Part shown: positions 52,607-61,874 of the stretch, one piece after another
How positions within the stretch are numbered: position 1 is the stretch's first letter
Layout of the letters: every line of letters begins with the position of its first letter
From: Pararcticibacter amylolyticus
Lineage (GTDB): Bacteria > Bacteroidota > Bacteroidia > Sphingobacteriales > Sphingobacteriaceae
Direction of reading: 5' to 3'
Assembly: GCF_003130405.1 (NCBI RefSeq)
Contig: NZ_QEAS01000004.1
Location: 92,644 to 156,643, forward strand
DNA: 64,000 nt
The notes under the pieces: model-generated
Seen by the model: only the letters and a program-made list of their open reading frames with translations
Database searches by the model: none
Told to the model about the DNA's origin: nothing
Program-made: the position numbers and the translations under genes

Positions 52607-53794
52607 TTACAATCCCTTCCCGCTGCCAGCGCCTAACACCTCTTCCAGTTTCTGACTGAGCGCTGTGCCAAAAAGGTTTTTGCCGATTATTTTACCTTGG
52701 GGATCAATCAGGAAATTCTGAGGAACGGCCTGCACACCATAGAGCAGCGCCGCTTCGCTATTGAAACCCTTCAGGTCTGAAACATGCGGCCACTCCTGAA
52801 GCCTGTCCTTCTGTATTGCTTTCAGCCAGGCCTCCTTCGTACTTTGGTTGTCAAGAGAGACGCTTACCACTACGAAGTTCCGCGAACGGTAATGCCGGAA
52901 ATTGGCCGCCACATTTGGGTTTTCTCTCCTGCAGGGGGCGCACCAGCTTGCCCAAAAATCCAGCAGCACATAGTTGCCGCGGTAATCCGACAGGTATAAA
53001 AGCTTACCGGCCGTGTCCGGCATCGAAAACAACGGCGCCTCCCTGCCCGATGCAGACCTCATCACGTTGTCTACCCTGCGTTTCAGATCCATTGCAGAAG
53101 GCAAAGATTTCACTGTATCACTCAAGCTCTGGTATGCCGAATCCACTCCCCCGGGATTTGTGATGACACTACCCGCGTACCAGCGCAAAGGGAGTAAGGA
53201 GACAGGTGAAGAAGGATGCTCCAGTACCCAGTTCTTACAAATCGTATTAGCATAAAAGGCCTCCGTCTTGTTGAAATCCGCGGCTGCATGGTGGTATGCC
53301 AGGGAGTCGCGGTGCTTATCCAGTTGCGATACTTTGATTGCCGCCACAATAATCTGCTGATCATAAAAGCGCTTTACCTCCTGAAAATTACGGTAATCTT
53401 CGCTGAAAGATCCTCCTGTCTGAGAATATATATTCAGCGAATCCGCCGGTACAATCCTTATTGACCCCGCTGTCAGGTAAAAGCTTAAGCGATCCCCGTT
53501 ATTTACACGCCCCCGGTACAGGCGGCGTTTCGTGCTAAGAAAGGCTTCCTGCGGCTCATCGATCATACCCGTAAACTCAACCAGGTTGTTTTTCACCACA
53601 GCGCTGTCCACCCGTGTCACCCGCTCGTTCCCGGCAAAAGCATCATACCAGAAATAGATCATTTCAGGATGGCCCTTCACCTGATGAAGATCCAGCACCA
53701 GGCGGTAACGTCCGGCCATAGCCTGCTGTCCTTTCACCATTGTGAAGGGCAGTGCCAATAACATCAAAACCAATATCTTAAAATTTCTTCTCAT
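52607..53794 (-). CDS. TlpA-like thioredoxin with DUF4369-type N-terminal domain
   Basis: A 395-residue exported thiol-disulfide protein. After a signal peptide ending MVKGQ comes a beta-rich domain (about 25-130) resembling DUF4369, a helical linker, and a thioredoxin/TlpA domain (about 250-390) with C285-x-x-C288 in FWASWCAPCRREN and the cis-Pro segment VQAVPQNFLID. It acts in the periplasm, either in thiol reduction or with extracellular ligands. It is the last gene of a susC-susD-tlpA operon with 18 nt after susD, an arrangement common in Sphingobacteriales whose substrate is not known. Confidence 0.9.
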   Translation of the reverse strand: MRRNFKILVLMLLALPFTMVKGQQAMAGRYRLVLDLHQVKGHPEMIYFWYDAFAGNERVTRVDSAVVKNNLVEFTGMIDEPQEAFLSTKRRLYRGRVNNGDRLSFYLTAGSIRIVPADSLNIYSQTGGSFSEDYRNFQEVKRFYDQQIIVAAIKVSQLDKHRDSLAYHHAAADFNKTEAFYANTICKNWVLEHPSSPVSLLPLRWYAGSVITNPGGVDSAYQSLSDTVKSLPSAMDLKRRVDNVMRSASGREAPLFSMPDTAGKLLYLSDYRGNYVLLDFWASWCAPCRRENPNVAANFRHYRSRNFVVVSVSLDNQSTKEAWLKAIQKDRLQEWPHVSDLKGFNSEAALLYGVQAVPQNFLIDPQGKIIGKNLFGTALSQKLEEVLGAGSGKGL

Positions 53795-53812
53795 GGTGAT
53801 TCGTCTGTAAGT

Positions 53813-55153
53813 TTAATATCCCGCATTCTGTACAAGGTTGGGATTTTTGGAAATCTCTGCTGCCGGCACGGGGTACTGTGCAGCCGCCGGCTTCCACACG
53901 CCCGGTTTTTCCGTACCGAGCACCGCGTCCAGCCGCCCCGTTCTCTTCAGATCGAGGAAACGATGTCCCCATTCACAGAAAAGCTCAGCACGCCTTTCCT
54001 GTTCAACCGCCAGGAGCAGCGAGGCTTTATCTGAAGCCGTTGTGTTCTCAAGCCCTGCCCGTTTCCGGATGATATCGAGATCTTCCCGTGCCCCAGCTAG
54101 ATCACCCAGTTGCGCCTCTGCCTCCGCCCGGATCAGGTATTGTTCCGCCAGACGCAATACCACATCGAACTGCCGGCCGCCTGATAATGCAAAATACTTT
54201 GAGGGGTAAGGAAAACCGCCTGAGGTAGCGATCCAACTGGTTTTGCGTTTGTCTTCACGCTCAAACGAATTCAGCAACGGAGCCGCGATGATAAACTGCG
54301 GCTGCGTCCCCTGTGCGGGTACAAAGTTTTGGGCAATAGCAGGGAACCCCGCGGTCTTCGAGTCATATTGCCAGATTGCCTCCCTGCTGTTCGCCAGGAA
54401 AACGGCATTCAGATCTGTCAGGATATTATAATTGCTGCTGGCGATCACTAAAGCCGACTGCGTCCGGGCATTCTGGTAATCCTTCATATAGAGATATACC
54501 CGGGCCAGTAATGCCCGGGCGGCAAATTGGTTTACCCGCACACGCGCACCACCGGAAAGAGAATAATCAGCAGGCAAACCAGCCGCAGCATCCAGCAGGT
54601 CCGCGACAATTTGCTGGTAGACTATTTCGGCTGATGTCTGCGGGGCAAAAGCTGTTACATCTGCATCGGTAGTAGTTATCAGTGGGATACTGCCAAACTG
54701 GTTGATCAGGTAGAAATGGCAGAATGCCCTGAAAAACTTAGCCTCTGCTGCCGCCTGCAGTTTCGCTTTCGGAGAAAGCGCGGAAGAGGACTCTACGCCA
54801 TTTATAACAGCGTTCGCTTTATAAATGGTGGCATACGACTCAAGCCAGATATTGCCCAGAGGCTGATCGGCAGAAGTCAGTGCATTACCCTGATATTGCG
54901 GGTAACTTACATTTGTCAATTCATCACCGTATAAGCTATTGAGATAAGTCAGTCCGCCGCTGTAGGCACTTCCTTGTGAATACATGGCAATAAGAGCAGC
55001 GTTCACCGTTACCGAATCGGAGAAAACAGCTGAAGATGTAAGCGTATTTCTTTTCGGGCCGACATCGACCAGCTTATTACAACCGGAGCAAAAGATCAGC
55101 ACCATCAGAGGAAACGCAGCCACGAGGTTTTTATATTGAATAATATTTTTCAT
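53813..55153 (-). CDS. RagB/SusD family nutrient uptake lipoprotein
   Basis: A 446-residue lipoprotein of the SusD family, anchored at the cell surface over the SusC channel. The lipobox is ends with the cysteine in IFCSGCNKL; the TPR-rich helical core is seen in EAKFFRAFCHFYLINQFGSIPL and the C-terminal part in LRLAEQYLIRAEAEAQLGDLAGAREDL, which are SusD hallmarks. Ends NPNLVQNAGY. It lies 6 nt behind susC on the same strand. Ligand is not deducible. Confidence 0.93.
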   Translation of the reverse strand: MKNIIQYKNLVAAFPLMVLIFCSGCNKLVDVGPKRNTLTSSAVFSDSVTVNAALIAMYSQGSAYSGGLTYLNSLYGDELTNVSYPQYQGNALTSADQPLGNIWLESYATIYKANAVINGVESSSALSPKAKLQAAAEAKFFRAFCHFYLINQFGSIPLITTTDADVTAFAPQTSAEIVYQQIVADLLDAAAGLPADYSLSGGARVRVNQFAARALLARVYLYMKDYQNARTQSALVIASSNYNILTDLNAVFLANSREAIWQYDSKTAGFPAIAQNFVPAQGTQPQFIIAAPLLNSFEREDKRKTSWIATSGGFPYPSKYFALSGGRQFDVVLRLAEQYLIRAEAEAQLGDLAGAREDLDIIRKRAGLENTTASDKASLLLAVEQERRAELFCEWGHRFLDLKRTGRLDAVLGTEKPGVWKPAAAQYPVPAAEISKNPNLVQNAGY

Positions 55154-55159
55154 GTTCTG

Positions 55160-58100
55160 TTAAAATGAAGCTTGTAAACCTAAAGAGTATAGTTTTAGTG
55201 GAGGGATAGCTGTTCCCTGGGTTTCCGGATCGAAGCCGATATAGTTGGTGACCGTCCAGAGGTTCTGCCCCCTCAGGAAAATGTTGAGATTTTTAACCCC
55301 GATGCGTTTCAGTCCATGTGTGAATTTATATGTAAGGGACAGGTTTTTCAGCCTGATGAACGACGCATCGCCCACCGTCTCATCCGATAACTTAAAGTAA
55401 TTATTATAGGCCTGGGATGCTGTGGAACCGGCTAAAGTGCTGTAGTTGAAATTATACTTGAGGATATCCTCCGGAAGGTTATAATTCCCGCCCGGTGCGG
55501 GGAAGCCTATCGTGTTCAGGTAACTGTAGATATTGTAAGCTCTTTGTTTTACGAACTGGAACAGGAAATCAAGCTGGAAGTTATTAAACAAGATGCTGTT
55601 ATTAAGACCGCCGTAGAATTTCGGATCTTTAGTCCCGAGGATATCAAAATCGCCCTTATGATTTGCGGCCAGGCCGGTACTGATGGTGCCGTTACCATTA
55701 AGATCGGCTACTGTCGGAAGGCCATTCTCTATACCAGTATACCGGTATCCCGACAGCAGGTTAAGTGAGTAACCGACGGCATAGCCTTGTGTAAAATAAC
55801 CCGTCGAATACGGCGCTGTCTCCAGTCCCGGATAAGCAAGCAATTTATTCCGCGAAACGGTGAGGTTGGCCGATGAAGACCAGGTAAGACGCCTGGTCCT
55901 TACATTCGTAGTATTTAGTTCCAGTTCAATCCCTTTGTTCTGCACCAGCGTACCGGACAAGTTCCCCATATACCCGGTAAAGCCGGCCTGGGAGGCCAGG
56001 GGAACACTGTTAACGAGCAGATTGCTGGTGCGGTTTCGGAAAAACGTCCCGCTTAAGGATATCCTGTCTTTAAGAAACCCCAGGTCGAGTGAAAGATTGA
56101 ATTTTTTTGTGATTTCCCAGGAGTAGTAATTTTTGTTCTCAATGCCCGAAGGAGCAAGTCCGGTTTGACCGTTGTAGGATGTGAAGCCACTCTGGTAAAC
56201 CGGAGTGTAGCCATAATCATTGATCTGGTCGTTCCCGACGCTTCCATAACTGCTTCTTAACTTTCCAAAGCTGAGCCAGCTTAAGTGCTCCTTAATAAAG
56301 TCTTCCTCAGAGAAGATCCAGGCGGCGCCCATACTCCCGAAATTCCCGAAACGGTGGCCCGGAGAGAACCTGGAGGAACCGTCCCGGCGGTAGTTCCCGC
56401 TGATGATGTATTTACCATCCCAATTATAGCTTAGCCGGCCAAATACAGAAACGAACCTGGACTCGATAAAACCGTTGGCACTGATCAGAGGCGTCACGCT
56501 TCCAAGATCATTATACAGGGCATCGTTCTTAAACGAGCCGAGCAGAAAAAAATCCTGATCGTAGTTTCCTTTCTGATACGTTCCGCCCGCTAATGCATCG
56601 AGCTTTCCCCCGAACAGCGTAACACCATAGTTAAACTGTGGCTCGATTACCACCAGGTCATTGCTTGTGCTGATCTTTGTTACCTGCCCTGTTGCCGATG
56701 CAGCGTTCGCCGGGTTCTGCGCAGCGATCAATGAAGCTGTGACCGAATTTACACTGATCCGGTTATACCCCAGGTCCGTCTTAAAACTCAGTCCCGGCAA
56801 AATATTATATCCCAAAGTGGCATTAGCCAGCAGGTTGTTCGTCTTAACCGAATAAATGTTCTTCAGCGCAGCAGCCGGATTCGTATAACCGGTATACCAG
56901 GCAAGTCTGCCGTCAGAAGTATAAAGTGGGAGATTCGGCGGTAATGCATAAATCTGGTTTACAGATATGGGAACAATATTATTGTCGTCCTTGGTAAAAC
57001 TTGCGGAAGTATTGATATAAAACTTATTTCCCGGAACATGATGCTGCAGGTTATACCGTACCTCAGTTCGGTCGTCTCCCGAATTACCCGGCAAAATCGT
57101 TCCTTCATGACGGGCATTCGCGCTGACTAAAAACAGGGTGCGCTCATTACCACCCGAGAGGGTAGCGGACGCATTGGTAAAATGACCCGTATTCCCGAAG
57201 AAGATATCCTGGAAATCATTATCAGCGCCCGTATTGAATGAGGTAAGGTCTGCCGCGTTTCCAGCAGCAGGTGTTATTCCGTCGTTTTTAAAAGCCTGCT
57301 GACGAATCGCCAGATATTGCTCCGTGTTAAGCATCGGAAGCTTACGGCTGATCTCACTCAGCCCGCTGTAGACTTCGGCTTCCAGTTTCGTGTTTCCCGC
57401 TTTTCCCTTCCTGGTGGTGATCAATACCACTCCGTTCGCTCCCCTTGAACCATATATTGAGGTGGCATCAGCATCCTTCAGGACATTAATGCTTTCAATG
57501 TCATTTGGCGACAAGGTGTTCAGCGGACTGAGTCCAAGTCCTCCAACTATCGGTGGCGCACTGGTGCTTGCTCCTGCCGTAGCTTCTATCGGCTTGCCAC
57601 CAAATGGGATACCGTCGATGATATAAAGAGGAAGCTGGCCGGCAACAATACTATTCTGACCCTGGATCGAAATTTTAAAGTTAGACCCGGAAATGCCGCC
57701 TCCCTCGGTTACCTGCACGCCGGCCATCCTCCCGGACAAGGTCATGACAGGATTTGAAACCGGCTGCTTTTCTATATCCTGTGCTTTAATTGTTGCTACC
57801 GCGCCGGTAGCCAGACGCCTCGTAGTGGTGCCATAGCCGATTACCTTTACAGCGTCGAGGTCTGAAACATTTACCTCCATGCTGATAACCGGCATTTCAG
57901 CCCTTGCTTTAACCGAAGTCGTTTTGTAGCCTATAAAGCTAAAGAACAGCTCGCTCCCTTCATTCACATTCGTGATCATGTACTCTCCGTCTGAACCTGT
58001 TATAACGGCCCGGTCTGTTCCTTTAACAGTTACAGTAACACCTGGCAAAGGCTGTCCCTTCTCATCTACCACCTTCCCGCGGACATCCATCCGTTTAATC

Positions 58101-58486
58101 GCCGCTAAGGATTGTTCCGCTGTCTCCTGTGAACTTTTTTGCTGCAATAAGATAGTCTTACCGGCAATTTTATAGGTCAGGGGAACCGAACGGAAGCAAA
58201 GGGAAAGCGCATCTTCTATCCCGGCATCTTTCACCCGGATATCTACTTTCTGCTTCACATCTTTAGAATCATAGAAAAAAACGTAACCCGACTGCTTCTC
58301 AATAGAAGCCAGCACCTTCTCCAGCGGGGCATTCGTTTCGTCCAGGGTGATCCTTTGGCTGTATCCTCTGGCACTGGCCTGTACCAGGGCCACGATCATC
58401 ATCAGTGTAGTCAGCTTCATAACAAGCACAAGTTTGGGGGGAAGCCATGCCTGGGGCATAGCTTTACAGAAAGCATTAAAAATCAT
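55160..58486 (-). CDS. SusC/RagA family TonB-linked outer membrane protein with STN domain
   Basis: A receptor of about 1108 residues. After a long hydrophobic leader (MKLTTLMMIVALVQASARGYSQ) it has an STN signalling domain (about residues 45-110: LEKVLASIEKQSGYVFFYD), a CarboxypepD-like domain (about 130-205, VRGKVVDEKGQPLPGVTVTVKG), a TonB plug (GYGTTTRRLATGAVATIK, then GQNSIVAGQLPLYIIDGIPFGG) and a 22-strand barrel. The STN domain allows it to signal to FecR. ATG 58486 is used; a longer TTG start at 58528 is possible. FecR and sigma genes lie upstream. Confidence 0.93.
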   Translation of the reverse strand: MIFNAFCKAMPQAWLPPKLVLVMKLTTLMMIVALVQASARGYSQRITLDETNAPLEKVLASIEKQSGYVFFYDSKDVKQKVDIRVKDAGIEDALSLCFRSVPLTYKIAGKTILLQQKSSQETAEQSLAAIKRMDVRGKVVDEKGQPLPGVTVTVKGTDRAVITGSDGEYMITNVNEGSELFFSFIGYKTTSVKARAEMPVISMEVNVSDLDAVKVIGYGTTTRRLATGAVATIKAQDIEKQPVSNPVMTLSGRMAGVQVTEGGGISGSNFKISIQGQNSIVAGQLPLYIIDGIPFGGKPIEATAGASTSAPPIVGGLGLSPLNTLSPNDIESINVLKDADATSIYGSRGANGVVLITTRKGKAGNTKLEAEVYSGLSEISRKLPMLNTEQYLAIRQQAFKNDGITPAAGNAADLTSFNTGADNDFQDIFFGNTGHFTNASATLSGGNERTLFLVSANARHEGTILPGNSGDDRTEVRYNLQHHVPGNKFYINTSASFTKDDNNIVPISVNQIYALPPNLPLYTSDGRLAWYTGYTNPAAALKNIYSVKTNNLLANATLGYNILPGLSFKTDLGYNRISVNSVTASLIAAQNPANAASATGQVTKISTSNDLVVIEPQFNYGVTLFGGKLDALAGGTYQKGNYDQDFFLLGSFKNDALYNDLGSVTPLISANGFIESRFVSVFGRLSYNWDGKYIISGNYRRDGSSRFSPGHRFGNFGSMGAAWIFSEEDFIKEHLSWLSFGKLRSSYGSVGNDQINDYGYTPVYQSGFTSYNGQTGLAPSGIENKNYYSWEITKKFNLSLDLGFLKDRISLSGTFFRNRTSNLLVNSVPLASQAGFTGYMGNLSGTLVQNKGIELELNTTNVRTRRLTWSSSANLTVSRNKLLAYPGLETAPYSTGYFTQGYAVGYSLNLLSGYRYTGIENGLPTVADLNGNGTISTGLAANHKGDFDILGTKDPKFYGGLNNSILFNNFQLDFLFQFVKQRAYNIYSYLNTIGFPAPGGNYNLPEDILKYNFNYSTLAGSTASQAYNNYFKLSDETVGDASFIRLKNLSLTYKFTHGLKRIGVKNLNIFLRGQNLWTVTNYIGFDPETQGTAIPPLKLYSLGLQASF

Positions 58487-58571
58487 TACTTTTGTGAAGT
58501 TTGGGTTAATACAGAAATAGTTGACCAAATTGTTTTACCGATTTTTATCGGAAGGGTTAGCCCGGACGTTT

Positions 58572-58609
58572 ACGCAGAAGTGCTTCGAACCACTTCTGCG
58601 TTTTTTTTT
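58572..58609. other. Hairpin in the susC upstream leader
   Basis: An 11-bp perfect stem (58572-58582 with 58591-58601) with an 8-nt loop is followed on the plus strand by nine T. As no plus-strand gene ends here it cannot serve an obvious terminator; on the minus strand it lies in the region between fecR and susC, preceded by a run of A, about 90 nt before the susC start. Confidence 0.5.
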
Positions 58610-58686
58610 CCGGCCCCCTGATTTACTCAGGACTGTTGTCGTAGATATATATTCATAATTCTAAAGATTAATTAATTGCTTAAAAT

Positions 58687-59826
58687 TCATGGCATCACAA
58701 TGATCCTTTTTCCTTCAATCCTGAAGCGGATCTGTTTATAACTCAATATATCTGAAACCTGCAAGGCGCTGATATTCCTGTAGATCTTCCCCGAAAAACG
58801 GCGTTCTGTTACCTTACCCTCATAGCTGATATCAACATCATACCATCGTGCCAGCTGCCGCATCACCGTTTTTATATCGGCATCCTCGAACCGGAACAAA
58901 CCCTGATGCCAGGCAATGGCTTCATCCATGCTGGCATTATCTCTCACGCTGATCCTCCTGTCATCGTTCTCCGCCTGCTGACCGGGCTTCAAAACCACTT
59001 TATCTGTAGCATCCGACACCTTAACACTTCCCTCAAACAGCGTCGTCTTTACATCTGGTTCATCCGCGTAAGCGTTAATATTAAAACGGGTGCCCAGCAC
59101 TTCCACTACCTGGTTGCCGGTCTTTACCCTGAATGGCTTCGCTCTTTGATGAGCTACCTCAAAATAAACCTGTCCGGAGATCTTGACCTCCCGGGTACTG
59201 CCGGTAAAAGCCACCGGGAAAGTGATTGAAGACGCGGCATCCAGCCACACCTTTGTTCCATCAGGCAAAGTCAACGCATACTGCCCACCACGGGGAGTGG
59301 TCAGTGTATTGTATTCAATTTCACCGGAGGTTTTTTCCTTAACTGCATTGTAAATAAGCTCCTTGCCCGACCGGATATTGATATGCGTGTTGCCCTGCCT
59401 GGTTAACAAACCCGATCTTGCACCACTAATGTTCATTTGTGTTCCGTTGCCCAGGGTAAGGACTGCCTTGTCGCTGCCCGGCGCCACATCACCTGCTATA
59501 CTTTTTCGAGGCTTCTGAGGCGTTTCCTGCTTATTCCGGAAAATCCAGGTGCCGAAAGCAAGCAGGAAAACAACCGAAGCTGCTACAGCCATGCGGGGCC
59601 ATACCGGAACGGTCCGGGCCATACTTTTTGCGCTGCCACTATGAGCGATCAGAGCCTCCCGAATGTGTTCAGCCTGCTGACGTTTGCTTATCTCACTTAC
59701 TTCCGGCAGGCCTTCCATCTCATATTTTGCATACCAGGCCTCAAGCAATGCCCGTTCTTCCTCTGTCGCAGTTCCCCCAATATATTTTTGCAGTAAATTT
59801 TCTGCCTCTTTTCTTTGAATCATCAT
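58687..59826 (-). CDS. FecR family anti-sigma/sensor protein
   Basis: A 379-residue inner membrane protein. The N-terminal cytoplasmic region (about 1-75) would hold the sigma factor, followed by one membrane helix (about 78-94, MAVAASVVFLLAFGTWIF). The FecR domain (about 170-265, GGQYALTLPDGTKVWLDAASSI) and a C-terminal DUF4974-type STN-like domain (about 315-379, FRFEDADIKTVMRQLARWYDVDI) are periplasmic. It receives the signal of the receptor's STN domain and controls the ECF sigma factor encoded upstream. It lies 104 nt behind the sigma gene. Confidence 0.95.
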   Translation of the reverse strand: MMIQRKEAENLLQKYIGGTATEEERALLEAWYAKYEMEGLPEVSEISKRQQAEHIREALIAHSGSAKSMARTVPVWPRMAVAASVVFLLAFGTWIFRNKQETPQKPRKSIAGDVAPGSDKAVLTLGNGTQMNISGARSGLLTRQGNTHINIRSGKELIYNAVKEKTSGEIEYNTLTTPRGGQYALTLPDGTKVWLDAASSITFPVAFTGSTREVKISGQVYFEVAHQRAKPFRVKTGNQVVEVLGTRFNINAYADEPDVKTTLFEGSVKVSDATDKVVLKPGQQAENDDRRISVRDNASMDEAIAWHQGLFRFEDADIKTVMRQLARWYDVDISYEGKVTERRFSGKIYRNISALQVSDILSYKQIRFRIEGKRIIVMP

Positions 59827-59930
59827 GCCGGGAATTAAACCTAATTATATACATGACAATCGGATCAGGAGCATACTGGTATTGCTTTCTTAAAAAAAAT
59901 TATAAAATGAGTGTCTCTTAGCCAGACGGG

Positions 59931-60500
59931 CTATAAAAGAAGTAAAGAGAAGAGTGAGCCCAATCGTAAACGAAGGATTTTCAGGGAATTACGGATCTGC
60001 GTAGTAACAGTCAGCTCTGATGTGCCAAGCTGCTCCGCAATTTGTTTGTGAGTAAGGCCGGCGTTGCGGCTTAAAAGGAAGACTTCGCGCATGCGTGCCG
60101 GTAAAGCTGCAATTTCCCTTTCAATTAGCGCTGCAAATTCCTTTTCCCTTACGATCAGGTCGGTGGTATACTCACTGCTGTCGATGAATTCCTGTAGTGA
60201 CGTAAGGTAATCTGCCTCCCGCCTTTTTTTAACATAAACGTTAAAGACGCGGTTACGAACCGCTGTAAAAAGATAAGCGGACAAACCTGTAGTAATATTC
60301 AGAGACTCTCTTTTATTCCATATGTATATGAATAATTCCTGGATCAGGTCTTCCACTTCATTCATATCTCCCAGTTTTCTGAAAGCGTGCTGTTGTAAGA
60401 CAAATTTATACCGGTCATAGATCTCCAGATAGGCTGCCTGTTCGCCTGCTTTTAGCAAAACAATCAGTTGTTCGTCAGAAAGGGTGCTTGATTCTCTCAA
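59931..60500 (-). CDS. RNA polymerase ECF-type sigma-70 factor
   Basis: A 189-residue extracytoplasmic-function sigma factor. Region 2 is YLEIYDRYKFVLQQHAFRKLGDMNEVEDLIQELF (about residues 21-60), with the VEDLIQELFIYIW core-binding motif, and region 4 is a helix-turn-helix in LPARMREVFLLSRNAGLTHKQIAEQLG (about 130-180). It is expected to be held by the FecR protein and to transcribe the susC-susD operon upon ligand binding. It is a Bacteroidota type with a short linker. Confidence 0.95.
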   Translation of the reverse strand: MRESSTLSDEQLIVLLKAGEQAAYLEIYDRYKFVLQQHAFRKLGDMNEVEDLIQELFIYIWNKRESLNITTGLSAYLFTAVRNRVFNVYVKKRREADYLTSLQEFIDSSEYTTDLIVREKEFAALIEREIAALPARMREVFLLSRNAGLTHKQIAEQLGTSELTVTTQIRNSLKILRLRLGSLFSLLLL

Positions 60501-60591
60501 TTTATCGCTCGTAAGACGAATATATGAAAAAATGGAGCGGATTAGGAATCTAAATGTGAGTCACGGCGATTTTTTACCTTTATTTTTCTTA

Positions 60592-61176
60592 TTAACGCAT
60601 GTTAATATAAGTTCCTGAACTATCCCCCGCTGCGTGGACTGTTATTGCAATGCACTTTTTGCTCCCGCTATCAATATCGAAGGCAATCCCATTATTAATG
60701 TCGTCAAAAACCTGAACCCTTTTCTGCCGCGTTGAAGCATTGTCTACATGTTTTAATGAGTAATTCTTCTCTATTGCCGCAAGGGCAGTCCCGGTGCTTA
60801 TACCATCTTTGGTTTTAAACCATGGTGAATTCACCATAATCATTTTTATGCGGCTAACATCTTCATTACCCATATTTCTGCGCGCAAAAATGGCAGTGCG
60901 GTAACGGTTGGCGTCTTTGCTGTACCAGGCCATAAGGGCACTGCCCATGGCCGCATCTGAAGAGTCCGGACGTCCGAGTCTGGCAACGGCGCTGTCAACA
61001 GGTAAACCGATAGTCAAATGTGCTATACCCTCGCCCGGTATAATCAGCTGACCGGGAGATATTTTTCCATTGATCTCAGCACTGTCTGTTGTACCTGAAC
61101 CTGCAGCCGATTTACCTGCAGGATTATTACACGAGAATAATACCGGAAGCAACATTATTAAAAAGCATTTCTTCAT
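60592..61176 (-). CDS. Putative lipoprotein, unknown function
   Basis: A 194-residue lipoprotein with signal sequence MKKCFLIMLLPVLFSCNNPAG; the lipobox LFSC predicts an acylated cysteine. The mature part opens with GEGIAHLTIGLPVDSAVARLGRPDSSD, a pattern similar to SmpA/OmlA- and BLIP-like folds, without enough to assign a family. A repeat of a related pattern follows, KTKDGISTGTALAAIEKNYSLKHVD, as in tandem domains of that type. ATG 61176 (MKKCFL) is preferred over 61185. Confidence 0.65.
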   Translation of the reverse strand: MKKCFLIMLLPVLFSCNNPAGKSAAGSGTTDSAEINGKISPGQLIIPGEGIAHLTIGLPVDSAVARLGRPDSSDAAMGSALMAWYSKDANRYRTAIFARRNMGNEDVSRIKMIMVNSPWFKTKDGISTGTALAAIEKNYSLKHVDNASTRQKRVQVFDDINNGIAFDIDSGSKKCIAITVHAAGDSSGTYINMR

Positions 61177-61365
61177 GGCATACATTAATGAAAGTATTGA
61201 TAACCATTAAATGCCTGTTTTGTTGCTTTTGGATAATGGAACTGTAAGAGTTCGCATGGTGCTTAAGATAAATTAACAATTAAGGCCTCTCCGAATGTGT
61301 TTCAGGTTCTTGTGAAAGTAATATTTAGTATTGTAGACTTAACAAATAAGTCACAAATAGACACA

Positions 61366-61623
61366 TCAAATCTTTCTCGTTTCCAGTTCCTTTTCTATTT
61401 CTTTCTCCAGTATCTTATTGTTTTTAGAATTTCCAAGGATGAAAAATGTCAGTATAAGAGGAAAGAATGTAAAAAAAGTAAAACCGTTCTTTATCGCACT
61501 ATAAGCCACAATTCCAACAGTAAATCCTATCATTGCCCCATCCATAATTTTGTTGCTTTTTAATTTTTTTAGCTTCTCCTGGAGCTCATTATCGCTCAGC
61601 TCTGATAGATTTTCAATCTTCAT
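61366..61623 (-). CDS. Small membrane protein, unknown function
   Basis: An 85-residue protein: an N-terminal helical part (NLSELSDNELQEKLKKLKSNK), two hydrophobic helices (AMIGFTVGIVAYSAI and FTFFTFFPLILTFFILG) and a charged C-terminal helix (ILEKEIEKELETRKI). The topology would put both ends on the same side of the membrane. No family recognised with certainty; small two-helix proteins like this (redox- or stress-linked in some cases) are common. The opposite-strand frame here is less plausible because it lacks these features. Confidence 0.6.
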   Translation of the reverse strand: MKIENLSELSDNELQEKLKKLKSNKIMDGAMIGFTVGIVAYSAIKNGFTFFTFFPLILTFFILGNSKNNKILEKEIEKELETRKI

Positions 61624-61874
61624 GTGTTATGTTGTTTTCTATTTGCGGAACTATCCTGATTCTTTCATCCGCTTTCGCTAATATAAACATAAACAGCAAG
61701 AAAAGTCTCCTCACAAAGGCAACTTCCATTTTACAGTTGCTTCACAGCCTGGGATCATATTTTAAGAGATTCTTTCAAACGGCAAGGGATCAACTAATTG
61801 GGGGAGGAAACACTCAACGAAATAAAAGACTTTGCATTTGCGAAGGTTTTTTATTTGTTTTACCTGTAATCAAA

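Noticed and set aside
58502-58528. Longer susC start at TTG 58528
   Set aside because: ATG 58486 gives a normal leader; the additional residues have no support.
58566-58580. A 13-base match (TGCGTAAACGTCC) between the susC leader and 62633-62645
   Set aside because: Matches of this length are expected many times by chance in 64 kb when both strands are compared.
61629-61874. N-terminal extension of the 229-residue protein
   Set aside because: The added 82 residues look non-coding, while MDKKPKKKPP plus a membrane helix is a good start.
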